The translations under genes were made by a program, and so were the position numbers. Positions 9,970-21,800 of a stretch of DNA of 64,000 bases are shown here, piece by piece. The notes beneath the pieces are model-generated. The model was not told the DNA's origin. It saw nothing but the letters and a program-made list of their open reading frames with translations, and made no database searches. Positions within the stretch are counted from its first letter, which is position 1; every line of letters begins with the position of its first letter. The DNA comes from Cryptomeria japonica (lineage: Eukaryota > Streptophyta > Pinopsida > Cupressales > Cupressaceae): the NCBI RefSeq assembly GCF_030272615.1, contig NC_081412.1, positions 480,050,157 to 480,114,156 of the forward strand, in the 5' to 3' direction.

Positions 9970-11211
9970 TGTAGCGTCCTAAAATTGTGACACTTGCAAT
10001 TTCGACTACATTTGGGTCTTCACGATGGCGATGCAACACTGAACCTGAATGGAGACCCCGAAACTTGCTCACGACACCAAAAACTGCATTTTTCCAGCAC
10101 CCTGGCCTGATCCTCCGTGCACCCTGCTGTCCCGGGAGGTGGGACCAGAGCGCCCAGCGCCCTGGTCCCCCAGGACCATGGCACCCAGCGCCCTAGTCCC
10201 TCGCCCTATTTTGGGCCCGGTCTCCTATGGGACTTCGGGCCTTTTTGTTTGCAAATTGGAAAATAACATTTCCTGGTCGACCTAAGGTCGGGAAAATCAG
10301 TCTTTTAACCCTAATTGGCAAGTATAAAAACTACTTTTCCTCTCCCATTTTAGAGGTCGAAAAGAGGAAGGACATATGTGTACAAGACGTGGAAACGACA
10401 TTCAAGCATTCAAGCATTCAAGCATTCCTTCAAGCAATTGATCATTCTAAGTCTCCATTCAAGGCTAAGTGTTGCATTCAAGACAAGGATTCAACCATTG
10501 AAGAGGAGATCACTTATTACATGCTACAACATACAACATGCAACAAACAACAACATCTATACCTTCGCATATAAGGATACAAACATCCTTACAACAAGGT
10601 ATTAGTACTTGTTTTACATTACATTTACAGCATTTCTCATTTCTTGGTTAATTCCAAAACTGGGGTTTGACCTAAGGGCAAACCCCTAATCCCTAACCCC
10701 CCAATCGTCTTCGCTTTTCTGTGTGTAGGTTGCAGGTACGTGGCTGAAATTGAAGATTGGAATCCTTGTGCAGAGACGAACAGATCCCCCTTCGTTTCGC
10801 GGATTTTTCGGAGGACTGTGTGCACGCCGGGCGCCATCGTCCCGTCAACTTTCGCTCAAATTTGCAGAACAGCACCGTCTCAACATTTTACTGCTAATTC
10901 CAGGTCTGCAGCTTCATATCATATCCCTATCTCTATTTATAAGTGAATCTTTCTTGCTTCTACATGCATTCCTAGTTCAATCTTTCTATCTACATTTCTT
11001 TACAAAAGAGGGTATCCTTGCTATCACAACCCTTGAAACTCATTTAGAATCCAATCTTGCATTGCGTGGGATTGGATCTTGTGGGTTTCAACCCCTCTTT
11101 TGAATGTAAAGTCTCCCCTAAGTGAAAACCATCAACCCTAGTGACTCTCCCTTCTCTCTCCTCGGAGTTGGGGAGGGGAGAACGACTAGGGTTTGATTTT
11201 TCCGCTTTACA
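9970..11211 (+). repeat. 3' LTR of the gag-only element
   Basis: This 1242-bp copy of the 5' LTR is separated from it by substitutions mainly at CpG sites and a 1-bp indel near 10756. It carries the same TATA-like box (10323-10330), GC hairpins (10141-10169, 10173-10199) and palindrome (about 10797-10867). Confidence 0.88.
10141..10199 (+). repeat. Pair of GC-rich hairpins in the 3' LTR
   Basis: The hairpin 10141-10169 pairs at 12 of 13 positions (GGGACCAGAGCGC / GCGCCCTGGTCCC). The hairpin 10173-10199 is weaker (9 of 12). Both have CCA loops like the 5' LTR copies. Confidence 0.6.
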
Positions 11212-11306
11212 AGCACGCACCAAATAGGGCGTGTAGCAAATGCATTTGCATTTTGACAAGTGCATTTTCAATTTGGAAATTGCAATTTATCCTTCTCTTC
11301 CAGCTT

Positions 11307-11510
11307 CTTTCTCTCTGAATATATACAAAAAATATAACATTTAAGTATACTTTAAGTTATATTTTATGTATATATTATCAGGACGTTTGAGAGTGGTTCC
11401 ATATCTCTAGGAGCTATAATGCAGATTCTAGTTTTAAGAGTATTCATATAAATTTCAGATTTAGTCAAATTTTAGTAATCAGCATGCTCGTATCAACATT
11501 CTCTCTCTCT
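11307..11510 (+). repeat. Left arm of a 200-bp inverted repeat around the GA/CT block
   Basis: The segment from TTTCTCTCTGAATATATAC through AGAGTGGTTCCATATCTC and AGGAGCTATAATG matches the reverse complement of 15232-15425 at roughly 80 percent by eye. The two arms bracket the microsatellite block, which could fold back as one giant hairpin. Confidence 0.75.
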
Positions 11511-12527
11511 TGCCTCTCCTTCTCTTTCCCTATATTCCCCCCCTCTCTCTCAGGTATCTACCTCTCTTTTTGTCCCTCCCTCTCTTGCACTTGGTCTTTC
11601 TCTCCCTCTAGTATCTCCCTTAACCCCTACCTTCCTCCCTCTCTCTCTTTCTCACTCTCTCCCTCCATCCCTCTCTTCACTTCTCTCTCTCTCTATCTCC
11701 TTCTTTGTGGTTGATGGAAATAAAGACAAATACTAGGGAGAGAGAGAGAGAGAGAGAGATAGAGAGGAATATGCTAAGGGAGAGACCTGAGAGAGAGGGA
11801 GACCAATTGAGAGATATGGAGGTAGGAAGGGAGCTTAGATTGATGGAAAGAGAGGGATATACTAGGAAGAGAGCCTAAGTGAGAGAGGGGGAAAGAGAGA
11901 AAGAGGGAAAGGTAGGGGTTGAGAAAAAGAGAGGGAGATACTTGAGAGAGAGAGATAGCCCTACCTTCCTCCCTCCCTCTCTCTCACTTGAGATATCTCT
12001 CTCCCTCTCTCCCTCCCTCAATTCCTCCCTTCCTCCATCTCTTTCACTTCAATTATCTCTCTCAACCCCTCCCTTCCTCCCTCCCTTTCTCTCACATGGG
12101 CTCTCTATCTCTAGTCTCTTCTTCTATTTCCATCAACCTCTCTCTCTCACTTAGGCTCTCTCTCTATTCTCTTACTCATTTTCCATCCCTTCCTCCCTCT
12201 CTCTTAGGTTAGGCTTGGGAGGGAGAGAGAAGAGAGAGGAGAGAGGGAGAGAGGGAAAGAGAGGGAGAGATACTTGAGAGAGAAAAGGAGGGTGAGAGGA
12301 AGAAATACTTGAGAGAGAAAGAGAAAGGGAATAGGAGAGAGCAAGAAAGAGTGTTAGAGGGAAAGAGAGAGAGAATTGAGAGAGAAAGAGAAAGGGAGAG
12401 AGGGAAATAATGTGAGAGAGAGAGATAGAGAGGGAGGTAAATAATGGGAAGGAGAAAGGGAGAGGGAAGAGAGAGGATGGGGGAGGGAGAGAGGGGAAAA
12501 TGGAGAGAATAAGAAAGAGAGACACCT

Positions 12528-12583
<56 letters not shown>

Positions 12584-13065
12584 AATGGAGAGAAGGGGAG
12601 AGAGAGAGAGATCTAGATAGAGGGTGAGAAGGAGAGATAATGGATAGAGAAAGAGAAAGTGAGTGGGAGGGAGAGAGGGAAAGAGAGAGAGGTAGCTGAG
12701 AAAATGAGAAATGGAGGGGCAGGGAGAGAATGGAAGAGATAGAGAGAGAGAGAGAGAGGAATAATGTGTGTGTGTGGTAGATAGATAGAGAGAGAGAGAG
12801 GGAGTGGGGGAGATATAGAGACACCTAAGAGGTGGATGGAGGGACTGTGTGTGAGAGAGAGACTTTAGAGAGATAAAGGGAGAGGGAGGGAGAGAATGGA
12901 CAGAATGGGACATAGACACCTGAGAGAGGGGGGGGGAAGGGGACGAAGAGAGGGAAAGAGAGACATAGAGAGAGACTTGAGAGGGAAAGAGGGAAAAAGA
13001 GAGGGAAATGGAAAGAGAGAGGGAGAGAGGGAAAGAGAGAGAGACTTGAGAGATACAGAGAGTTA

Positions 13066-13169
<104 letters not shown>

Positions 13170-13259
13170 AAGAATGGGATAGAGACAGAGACACCTGAGA
13201 GGGGAAGAGAGAAAGAGGGAGTGGGGGAGTATAGAGAGACATGAGAGGTGGATAGAGGA

Positions 13260-13261
<2 letters not shown>

Positions 13262-13303
<42 letters not shown>
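13262..13303 (+). repeat. (TG)n microsatellite
   Basis: This uninterrupted TG run of about 42 bp is embedded in the GA block and directly followed by GA repeats. Confidence 0.95.
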
Positions 13304-13305
<2 letters not shown>

Positions 13306-13425
13306 TGAGAGAGAGAGAGAGAGAGTGAGAGAGAGAGAGAGAGAGATAGGGAGAGACTTGAGAGGGAAAGAGGGAAAGAGAGGGAGGGAGGGAGGGAGAG
13401 GGAAGGAGAGAGATACTTTAGAGAG

Positions 13426-13541
<116 letters not shown>

Positions 13542-13894
13542 CAAAGGGAGGGGGAAGGGGAGGGAGAGAGAGAAAGAGAGACATAGGGAGAGACTTGAGA
13601 GGGAAAGAGGGAAAGAGAGGGAGGGAGGGAGGGAGGGAGACGGAAGGAGAGAGATACTTTAGAGAGAAAGAGAGTTAGAGGCAAAGAGAGAGAGATATGT
13701 GAGAGAAAGAGAAAGGGAGGGAGAGGCAGAGAATGGACAAAATGGGATAGAGACACCTAAGAGAGAGAGGCAAAGGGAGGAGGAAGGGGAGGGAGAGAGG
13801 GAAAGAGAGAAAGAGGCACATAGGGAGAGACTTGAGAGGGAAAGAGAGAGGGAGAGAAGGGAAAAGGGAGGGGGAAGGGGAGGGAGAGAGTGAA

Positions 13895-13933
<39 letters not shown>

Positions 13934-14084
13934 GAGAGACTTGAGAGGGAAAGAGGGAAAGAGAGATGGTGAGAGGGAGAGAGGGAAAAGGAAAGAGAGG
14001 GAGAGAGATGTGGAGGGAAAGAGAGAGAGAGTTGAAAGATAAAGAGAAGGAAAGAATAGGATAGAGACACTTGAGAGAGAGGGA

Positions 14085-14129
<45 letters not shown>

Positions 14130-15231
14130 GGATGGAGGGATGGTGAGAGAGATACCTAAGAGGCGGAGGGAGGGATGGTGAGAGAGATACCTAAGAGGCA
14201 GATGGAAGGATGGTGAGAGAGAGAGAGAGAGAAAGAGAGAGTGATAGATAGAGAGAGCTTGAGTGAGAGGGAGGAAGGGATGGAAAAATAGTAAGAGACT
14301 AGAGAGAGAGGTGAAGAGGGGGAGAGAGGGAGAAAGAGAGATGATGATGAGAAAGGGGGAGAGGGAGTGGGAGGAGAGAGGGAGAGAATGGTAGAGAGAT
14401 ACACCTGAGAGAGGAGGAGAGTGAGATAGAGAGATAGAGGTTGAGAGGGAGAGATACAAGAGATAAATAATGGGAGAGAAAGAGAGATGGAAAGAGAGTT
14501 AGAGAGAGAGAATGGAAGGGAGAGAGGGAAACAGAGTTAGAAGGAAAGAGAGAGAGACTTAGAGAAAAAGAGAAAGTTAGGGGGAGGGAGAGAGGGAGGG
14601 AGAGAGGTACACTTGAGAGAGGAGGAGAGTGAGATAGACAGATAGAGGCTGAGAGGGAGGGAGACTTAAAAGATAACGAATGGGAAAGAAAGATAGAGGG
14701 AAAGAGAGTTAGAGAGAGAAATAGAGAGAGAGAAAGAGGGAGAGAGGGAATCAGATGAATAGAGGGAGTTTAAAGTTAGAGGGAAAGAGAGAAATAATGG
14801 AAGAGAGAGACACTTGAGAGAGGAGAGAGAGATAAAGAGATAAAGGTTGAGGGAGAGAGACTTGAGAGAGAGGGAGAGAGACTTGAGAGAAAGAGAAAGG
14901 GAGCGGGAGGGAGAGAGAGAGAAAGAGAGATAGAGGGAAATAAAGAGAGAGGAAGAGAGAGGAAGAGAAGGGGAGGGGGAGGGAGAGGGAGATAATGGGA
15001 GACATAGAGACCTTAGAGAGGGGGAGAGAGTGAGAGATAGAGATACTTGAGAGAGGGAGAGAAAGAGAGATATCAAGTGAAAGATGGAAAGAGAGGGATA
15101 GAACAAAGAGAGAGAGTGGTTGAGGGAGATGGGAAAGAGAGGGAGAGATACTTGAGAGGTAAGGAAGTAGAGAGGGAGAGACCTAAGAGAGAGGCAAGGG
15201 TTAGGAAGAGAGGGGGAATGCAGGGAAGAGA

Positions 15232-15425
15232 CCAAAGAGATAATGCTAATATGAGAATGCTGATTATTGAAATTTGACTGTCTGAAATTTATATGAATAC
15301 TCTAAAAACTAGAATCTACATTATAGCTCCTAGAGATCTGGAACCACTCTAAAAGGAAAAAGATAAATAGAAATGTGACTTATACTTAAATTTTATATTT
15401 TATGTATATATTCACAGAGAGAAAA
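15232..15425 (-). repeat. Right arm of the 200-bp inverted repeat
   Basis: Its reverse complement reads AGAGTGGTTCCAGATCTC, AGGAGCTATAATGTAG and GTATTCATATAAATTTCAG, matching the left arm 11307-11510. The arms are unequal in detail (small indels), so they diverged after formation. Confidence 0.75.
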
Positions 15426-15980
15426 GGTGCGCGCTAACTGATTTTTTTTTTCATTTGGCACATGCCTTATTTGGCACGTGCCAAACATGTTGCCTTGGAA
15501 AACACCAAGCCAAAGGCTTGGATTTTCCTTGGGCATCCAACCCAAAGGCTTGGACTCCCTTCTCAGGCTTGAGACGTGTTTTCCAGCAACTATTGAAAAT
15601 TTTCTCTTTTTTTCATGCTCTCCATCAAGTTGTGTTTCAATGCAATTAAAAAAAAACAACTGTGTAGGGGAAAAAGCGAGACTAGGTTAACATGTCCTAA
15701 TCCTACCTTTTGAACACATTGCGGAATACGAAAGAGCCTAGAGGTATCACACAATTGGCTACTTCTTTTTGTGAAAGAGAGAGCCACTGGCTACCTATTA
15801 GGGTTTCTATTCCTTTGTTGTAATTGAAAGATAAAATGATGCAAGTTCAATCCCTAACCCCAAGTATGAACTAATAACAAGATTGCAGAATTGAACTTAA
15901 ACTATGGAAAGTTGTAAACACAAAGATAAGACAAGAATGCAAATGCGTACCCAGAGTCAAAATCTGAGTGGAAATGTTCG

Positions 15981-16182
15981 GGACTAGGGTGCGGGCGCCA
16001 CTGTCCTGATTCTGTTCCTGAAACTGCTCCCGAAACTGCTGTTTTGCAACCTGGAAAACTGTCCGAACTACCAAAACTTGTTGTCTGACAGGGGGACCAG
16101 GGTGCCCAGCGCCCCTGTCCCAGGGACCAGGGCGCCTAGTGCCCCTGTCCTGGCAGGACCAGGGCACCCCACGCCCCTGTCC
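15981..16182. repeat. Cluster of four GGACC...GTCC hairpins in the solo LTR
   Basis: There are four GC-rich inverted repeats: 15981-16006, 16093-16121, 16124-16150 and 16157-16182, each of the form GGACCAGGG...CCCCTGTCC around a short loop. They pair less well than the copies in the younger element but keep the G-rich/C-rich arm order and size. Confidence 0.55.
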
Positions 16183-16898
16183 TAGTCTTTTGTGCTGAAA
16201 CTTGATATAGGGTTCGGTCTCCGTCTGCTTCTTTCGAATCTGCAACTTACGGCGTCATCTGAATCCCGAAATCTGCACTTATATCTAAAAAGGTGTTTTG
16301 GGCGGCTATATAGGGTTTTGCCTTAGTCAAACCCCCGCTTTGGTGATTTCCACCTCCACGAATAGCCAAGTTGTATTGTAACAGTAATGTGTGTGCAGAC
16401 CTTGTGTGTGTGCAAGATCCTAAAATGCAAGCAAACTAGAGCAACCTAGAAAGTAAACCCTAATTGCTTGTAGATGACAATGTAAATGCTCCAAATCAAG
16501 ATGCAAAGTGATCTAAAGCATGAATGCAAGTGACATAATGAGGCTTATGCAAAGACATGAAAACAACATGAAATCATACCCAACCCCAAGGGAGGGGTAC
16601 AAGCCAATCTTCAGTCGATGATCCCTTATTGCTCTTCAATGCCTTCAAAGCCCTAAGTGGATGAATGAATTTGATGAATGCTTGGAGGATGAATGTTGAG
16701 TGTTGCTGAAGTCTTCAGAGATCTGCTCTTTCGCTGCATATGAGGTTCCTCAAAACAAAATTCGGATCCTTTCAAATGAAGAAAGAGAGCTCTTATGTAT
16801 GAAACCCTAGGTCTTAATTCCAACTTTTGGCCGACCTAGAGATTGAATCTCCCGCCAATTTCTTGGGGTTAAGCTTTATTTTATGATTGGATCGCGCT

Positions 16899-16980
16899 CC
16901 TAAAATTTCGGGAAAAATGTCCGGGACCGTGTGCACTCCGAGCGCCACGGTCCCGACAACTTTTCACCAAATTTTCAGGG
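16899..16980. repeat. 82-bp palindrome in the solo LTR (GGGACCGTG/CACGGTCCC core)
   Basis: The core 16923-16954 has a perfect 9-bp stem GGGACCGTG with CACGGTCCC. The outer arms CCTAAAATTTCGGG and CCAAATTTTCAGGG extend the inverted repeat to 82 bp, the same size and architecture as the leader palindromes at 5013 and 5635. Confidence 0.65.
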
Positions 16981-17320
16981 CCGTCAGATATGATGATTTT
17001 AGAGCGAATCCCGAAGTTATAGGTGATTTCGAGATGTTTTGACCCCCGAAATCAAGCCCCCAAGCTCAGAATAAGGCCTAATTAGGGTTTTTGATTAAGT
17101 GATGTATTGGAGGAATAAAATGAAAGGGGCACACTTTAATGAAAGGGCCCGACTTTACGATGTGGAAGATGATGAAATAGAACCTTTAGACCTAATTAAT
17201 TTGATTAATTAAGTGCTAAAGGGGAAACGCAATGCAAAATGCAAACTGCGCCAAGGCGGGTGCTAAACTAGGTGTGAAATTGTACTGCTTTAGCAAGTGC
17301 GTACAATTTATGACGTTACA

Positions 17321-17923
17321 ACACCATACAATCGTCAAGCTCTCTCTTAGCTATCCAACCATATAATTCTTTTCAAATTTTGATAATGTTAAGGTCTTCA
17401 TCCATAATTTCTTTTGTTAGTGTGTCTGATTTTTGTCAAAAACCAACATGTTGTATTTTGGCCATAGATTTTTACTCGTTTATCGAATTTTGAAAAAAAT
17501 TACATTTTTAGAAACTAGACTCCATTCTACACAATTTTATAGAAAAAAAAATCTGATTTTTTTTATTAGTTGGCATAAACTTCAATGTGTTAACTGCTTT
17601 CTCATTGGAGCGATTTGCAAATTTCTAAAAAAAAATTGACGTTTTAGGGGCACTATATTTCATGCTATGTTATTTTTTTCTAAAAAAATAGGACCAATAA
17701 ATGTGGTGCCCCTTTTTGAAACCCTTAATCTCCTCTATTTTCAAAACAAATTAGTAGTTTAGAAATTAGATTCAGAGAACTTCAACTTTTGTTCTTGTTG
17801 CATCTTCAAATTTTGAGTGTACCTATCTTCAATTTCTTGTCGAAGTTCAAACTTTGTTGATTTCAGAAAAATAAAAATAAATTTAAAAAAAAAAAAAAAA
17901 AAAAGAAGTGGCATCTTAAAACC
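17321..17923. other. Right internal arm of the CACTA-like element, non-coding
   Basis: AT-rich sequence between the solo LTR and the right terminal repeat. It has no supported gene. It contains an A-tract at 17885-17904 and two GGGGCAC-type motifs (17648-17654 and complement near 17710) that echo the terminal repeat. Confidence 0.4.
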
Positions 17924-17947
17924 CCTTTTTGGTCCCCCACCTTTGTG
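17924..17947 (-). repeat. Right terminal inverted repeat of the CACTA-like element
   Basis: Read on the minus strand this begins CACAAAGGTGGGGGACC followed by AAAAAGG. The terminal CACAA instead of CACTA suggests a mutated end. Confidence 0.5.
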
Positions 17948-18083
17948 TACTTACCCTACTCTTCTCTTTCATAGCTACATCAAGATCTTCAAGTGCCACA
18001 GTAAGTTGCTTCTGCGAACCAGAGTCCATTTATTCAATCTTCCAGATCTTCCTCAAGTTGTTAGGCTTCTTCCGAGGAACTAA
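17948..18083 (-). pseudogene. N-terminus of the gag-like protein and leader of the minus-strand LTR element
   Basis: An ATG at 18029 on the minus strand opens MDSGSQKQLTVALEDLDVAM, a short helical segment cut off at the right end of the CACTA-like transposon. It begins 55 bp inside the primer binding site, the expected place for gag. The remaining coiled coil and knuckles lie at 2169-3238. A reading frame cannot be joined cleanly across the insertion. Confidence 0.5.
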
Positions 18084-18095
18084 GCTCTTATACCA
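18084..18095 (-). other. Primer binding site, initiator-Met tRNA type
   Basis: On the minus strand TGGTATAAGAGC follows the LTR end after a two-base spacer. It differs by one base from TGGTATCAGAGC, the usual plant initiator tRNA-Met complement. Confidence 0.7.
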
Positions 18096-18097
18096 AT

Positions 18098-19250
18098 TGT
18101 TGGAATCAATGAACACTGAGAGGGGGGGGGGGGTGAATCAGTGTTTTATAATTTACAAACTTATTAAGCTAATTCACAAACCACCAGATGTTCAAGAATT
18201 AAAGTAAAGTGCATAAACATAAAGCAATCAACCACACAACCATAACACCAAGATTTTCACGTAGAAACCCGAAAAGGGAAAAACCACAATGGGATTTGAA
18301 CCCACAATATTATTATACTATGGCTAGGAGTATGATAGCATTACATGAAGGGAATGCACTTGCATTTAGACACATTGCCTAAAGCTCACTGCTCAAGTAC
18401 AAAATAGGGCTACAACCGAAGGAAGGCTCACTGCCTTACGAACAATTACAATTGATTACAATAATAAATGAACTGAAGTATAGCATCTATATATGCCAAA
18501 AAACAGTTCCGGTTAGGCTCAAATTGACTTCTGCAACTATTCTGCTTATCTGCTTTTTTTCCTGCTCTATCATACACCAGAGCACCAAAATCTTCAATAA
18601 TAGTCACCAGACTTCACATTCGCTCATACAGACTTCTCACACTCTTCTCATACATCAAAATGCTCAAATGAGTCGTTCTTATATATCCGCGTCAACAAAA
18701 TGAATCATTTCTCATGTCGGCTTCCAAAAACCGCATAACACGCAACATGAAACGTGTAACCTTAAGCTGGCTCAATCCGTCCACAAATCCATATGCGGAC
18801 CTAAACAGAATGATAAAAAGCTTCACACAAGTCGGTCCAATCACCTCGAACATGAAACCAATCATCGAAATCAATCCAAAGATTCTGCATCACATGCTAC
18901 ACCAAAATAGCTCTGTTCTAATTGAATTATTGGATACCAGAACTTCAATCTCACTCATGAATCAACACCTGATATTAGGATTAAGGAATAATCTACCTCA
19001 AACCTTGAATCATCTGCCTTTAACACCGCAACCAAAGTTACACAACCAAAATCAAGATATGCAAACTGTACTTATACTCTACCGGTTACAGTGTTCCATC
19101 TCCCAGACTTATGCCTTATGAACAATATGACTTTCGGTAAATCAAATCTATGTACACCGGATATGATTTCTTAACTGGGTTGCCATCAATGATAACTCCT
19201 AAGCATCAATCATGCATCAATCTTTACCAGAACAGTGTCTCTTGCCAACA
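18098..19250 (-). repeat. 5' LTR of the minus-strand gag/ORF2 element
   Basis: This 1153-bp LTR on the minus strand runs from TGTTGGCAAGAGACAC (at 19250) to the ATTCCAACA end (18098). It shares its structure and long stretches (for example GTGGTTTTTCCC, TTTCGGGTTTCTACGTG on the minus strand) with the LTR at 48157-49051. A poly-G loop hairpin lies near its end (18112-18145). The partner LTR is outside the window. Confidence 0.75.
18112..18145. repeat. Poly-G loop hairpin near the LTR end
   Basis: AACACTGA (18112-18119) and TCAGTGTT (18138-18145) pair perfectly around a loop holding a run of 12 G (18122-18133). The homologous LTR at 48 kb has the same hairpin with 14 G. Confidence 0.75.
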
Positions 19251-21059
19251 CAAACATGTCGACCACCTTGACATGAACTATTGACATCTATCTCCCTCTA
19301 GCACTCCATGGGCCCAAGAACATTGTCAAAGCACGTATGAGCATACCAATATATTCGACTACGCGCATCCACATCTCCTATCAATATTGCATGCATCTTC
19401 ACACATAGTTAATCTTATAAGATATACATGGCATTATTCAAGAATCTATTACAAGATGATGATGATAACTCACATCTTATCAATGCTTAAGTAGATTAGT
19501 ATAATAATCCATTAATGACCTCTTACTCTTTGAAGTCATTAAACCTTTTAAATAAATTACACGACTATTAAACCAAATTATGATCCTCTAAGTCATGGCC
19601 TTATCTTATGGTATTCATAAAGATACTAGCATTTGGCTAAGATGATAAGTCTTATATTGTTCCTTGAGGAGGTAGTAAAGATTTTACAAACTTTAGAATT
19701 AGAGGATCTTCAACTCAAACTATTATGCTTACCTCTTAATCCTAAAGCCATAGATATGGTGCTTGCGCTAGAAAGCGATCCTTTTCCTTCCTTGTTATTT
19801 TATTCCCCTTCCATATGGTTTGATCTGCTTCTTCCATCATTCTATTTTTTAAGCCTCCAAAACATGCATTAAAAACAACGTAGATCCTCCTCTTAAATGT
19901 TTCCGTCAGCAATGTTTTTAAATTTTCATTCTCATTTGCAGCTTTCCTACGTTGGAAAAAAAAAGAAACTTTTAGTTTAATGTTAGAGAACTCTCAATAT
20001 AAAAAGTGGGCTTTGTTTTCTTTTTCCCTACTAAATTTTCCTTACGTTTATTAAAACTTTCTTTCCTTTAAAGTATCGATGCTTTTACTACCTTAGAACT
20101 TTTTCATAATATAGAAAATGTAAAATAAATTTTATATTTAAGTTTCTCTTTTCTTTTCTTTTTTTATATATTATATAAAGATTTTTATTAAAAATAATAA
20201 TATATATTTAATTCAAATATAATTTCTATTTTATTGTTTTTACAATTTAAAGAAAAATAATAATAAATAAATAAAGTTATAAATTATTTTGTAATTTACA
20301 AAATAAGGTTGTGATAGGTATGAGTACACAAGATCTCAACGTGTGTCTTAATCTTATGTGACGTGACAACTACCTTGATACAAATCTTAAATGCATGATG
20401 GAATTTAATAATTTCCTAAATAAAATATTAAATAATGAGATATGACTCATATCTTCTAGAATGCCACCCAATATATCTAACGTGATCTTATGAACAATAT
20501 TAAATGACAAATTACATAAAGTAAATTTATGATAAGTAACTTATGCCAACTAATCTTAAGTAAGCTTAACGTGTAAGTGACATTTAATGACAACTAACTT
20601 ATGATATGACAATTAATTGTCATGTATGCCTAAGTAAACTTAACATGTGAATAAGTTCTAACTATAAACAAGATTGGATATAACCTCATTCACACCAACA
20701 TCGCCTTAAATGCGACTTAGGGAGAAAAATTATTATGCAAATGTTGAAGACTAATATGATGAAAGCAATATGGGTCCCGACAACTATATTAGTTAAGGTA
20801 CTCATGCATGCAATTAATCATGCAAATAATCTCTCATAAACAGAGAAAAGGAGAAAACCTGGTGGAGTAATGCAAATCATGTACAAGTGAAAGACGAAGT
20901 GATGTATGGAGGTCTCAACATCAATAATTCATGGCCTTAGTATTATGCATAAAAGGGGCATTCGACAAGTCCATTGACATAAGCCATGGTTTAGTTTGTT
21001 TCTTTATCATTGAGGGACAATCATATTTCATGGACATACCATTCATCACACAATCCATA
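19251..21059. other. AT-rich intergenic sequence with decayed repeats
   Basis: No supported gene. The stretch near 20325-20400 (CGTGTGTCTTAATCTTATGT and flanks) resembles 47640-47680 and is probably a dispersed LTR-type repeat. The rest shows only short, stop-broken frames and simple A/T runs. Confidence 0.4.
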
Positions 21060-21800
21060 AAATACTAATTGAGTCTTCTACGAGACAATATGAAAGTCTA
21101 CCCTTACTGTGGAGGCCCTTTTCTCACCTTGTTCCTTGGGGAAGTAATTTCTTATGTGGCCTTCTCTAGAGTAGTATGAACACCAAATGTTTCGTTTACG
21201 TTTATTCCACCATCTTCTTTAGCCATTATTTCTTGGTGCAATTTCATTTGTTTTATTGATAATATCATCTTTTCCTATGCATCATTTTATTTTTCTTTAT
21301 TTGATCTTCTCTAGGGATGGGCTTCAATGTGGTGAGAAAAAGTAATTGCATTAGAGAAGTTGACAAAGGTTCTTCCATCCATTTAGATTCATTGATGTCT
21401 CTATCTAATTTGGAGATGAACTACTCAACTTTTTTTGGTTAGGGGTTCTTCTAATTTGTGGGTTACCTCCTTAAATAATTTATCATACTCCTTCACTATT
21501 TATCCTTTCTTTTGAATTAGGTAGCTCATTTTATCACATTTTTATTTGGGACTTATAGGGTTTCAAAATTTATTTTTTAACTTCATCCCAATCTCTATTA
21601 TGTTTTAGATATGCTTTTATGTACTATTCAAGAGCACATTTTCACAAAGAGACTACAAAATTAAATATTGTTGTTTTATCTTCATCAATTATATTCCCTT
21701 TTTGAAATGGATTCCAATATGAAAATGTGCTCTATAGCCTTGGTGGTGTCATTACTGAAGACTAGGAGTCTTTTTGAAGGGTCCATGGTATGTTTACTTT
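21060..21800 (-). pseudogene. Gypsy-type gag relic with damaged zinc knuckle
   Basis: The minus-strand translation, with many stops, ends in a motif CSYYSREGHIRNYFPKEQ (about 21205-21145), a CCHC knuckle in which two cysteines are replaced, preceded by a basic stretch. Upstream frames contain gag-like fragments. It is too broken to delimit. The assignment rests mainly on the knuckle. Confidence 0.4.

Larger units (their letters stand above)
3394..11211 (+). mobile_element. Non-autonomous Ty3/gypsy-type LTR retrotransposon with gag but no pol
   Basis: The element has two long terminal repeats (3394-4636 and 9970-11211, both TGTAGCG...TTTACA) that I count as differing at roughly 30 positions, so the insertion is fairly recent relative to the other elements here. 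It also has a primer binding site at 4640-4657, a polypurine tract at 9955-9965 and flanking GGCAC/AGCAC (a 5-bp target duplication with one change). The internal 5.3 kb encodes one gag-protease-like ORF (5819-9226, one internal stop) and nothing resembling reverse transcriptase, RNase H or integrase. It must therefore depend on a related autonomous element for mobility. It lies inside the left arm of the CACTA-like transposon. Confidence 0.85.
15661..17320 (-). mobile_element. Solo LTR related to the gag-only element's LTRs
   Basis: On the minus strand it starts TGTAACGTCATAAATTGTAC at 17320, paralleling TGTAGCGTCCTAAAATTGTG of the 3394/9970 LTRs. It contains a GGGGGTTTGACTAAGGCAAA stretch matching the same place in those LTRs, and it ends near 15661 (..CCCCTACACA). 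The flanks ACAAC (15656-15660) and ACACC (17321-17325) are a 5-bp target duplication with one difference. No internal domain is present, consistent with LTR-LTR recombination. It carries four GC-rich hairpins (15981-16006, 16093-16121, 16124-16150, 16157-16182) and one 82-bp palindrome. It is considerably diverged from the 3394 element, so it is a different subfamily. Confidence 0.65.

Noticed and set aside
15871-16245. 124-codon minus-strand frame with a Gly/Arg/Pro-rich part
   Set aside because: It is the translation of the GC-rich hairpin cluster in the solo LTR. No counterpart is open in the related LTRs.
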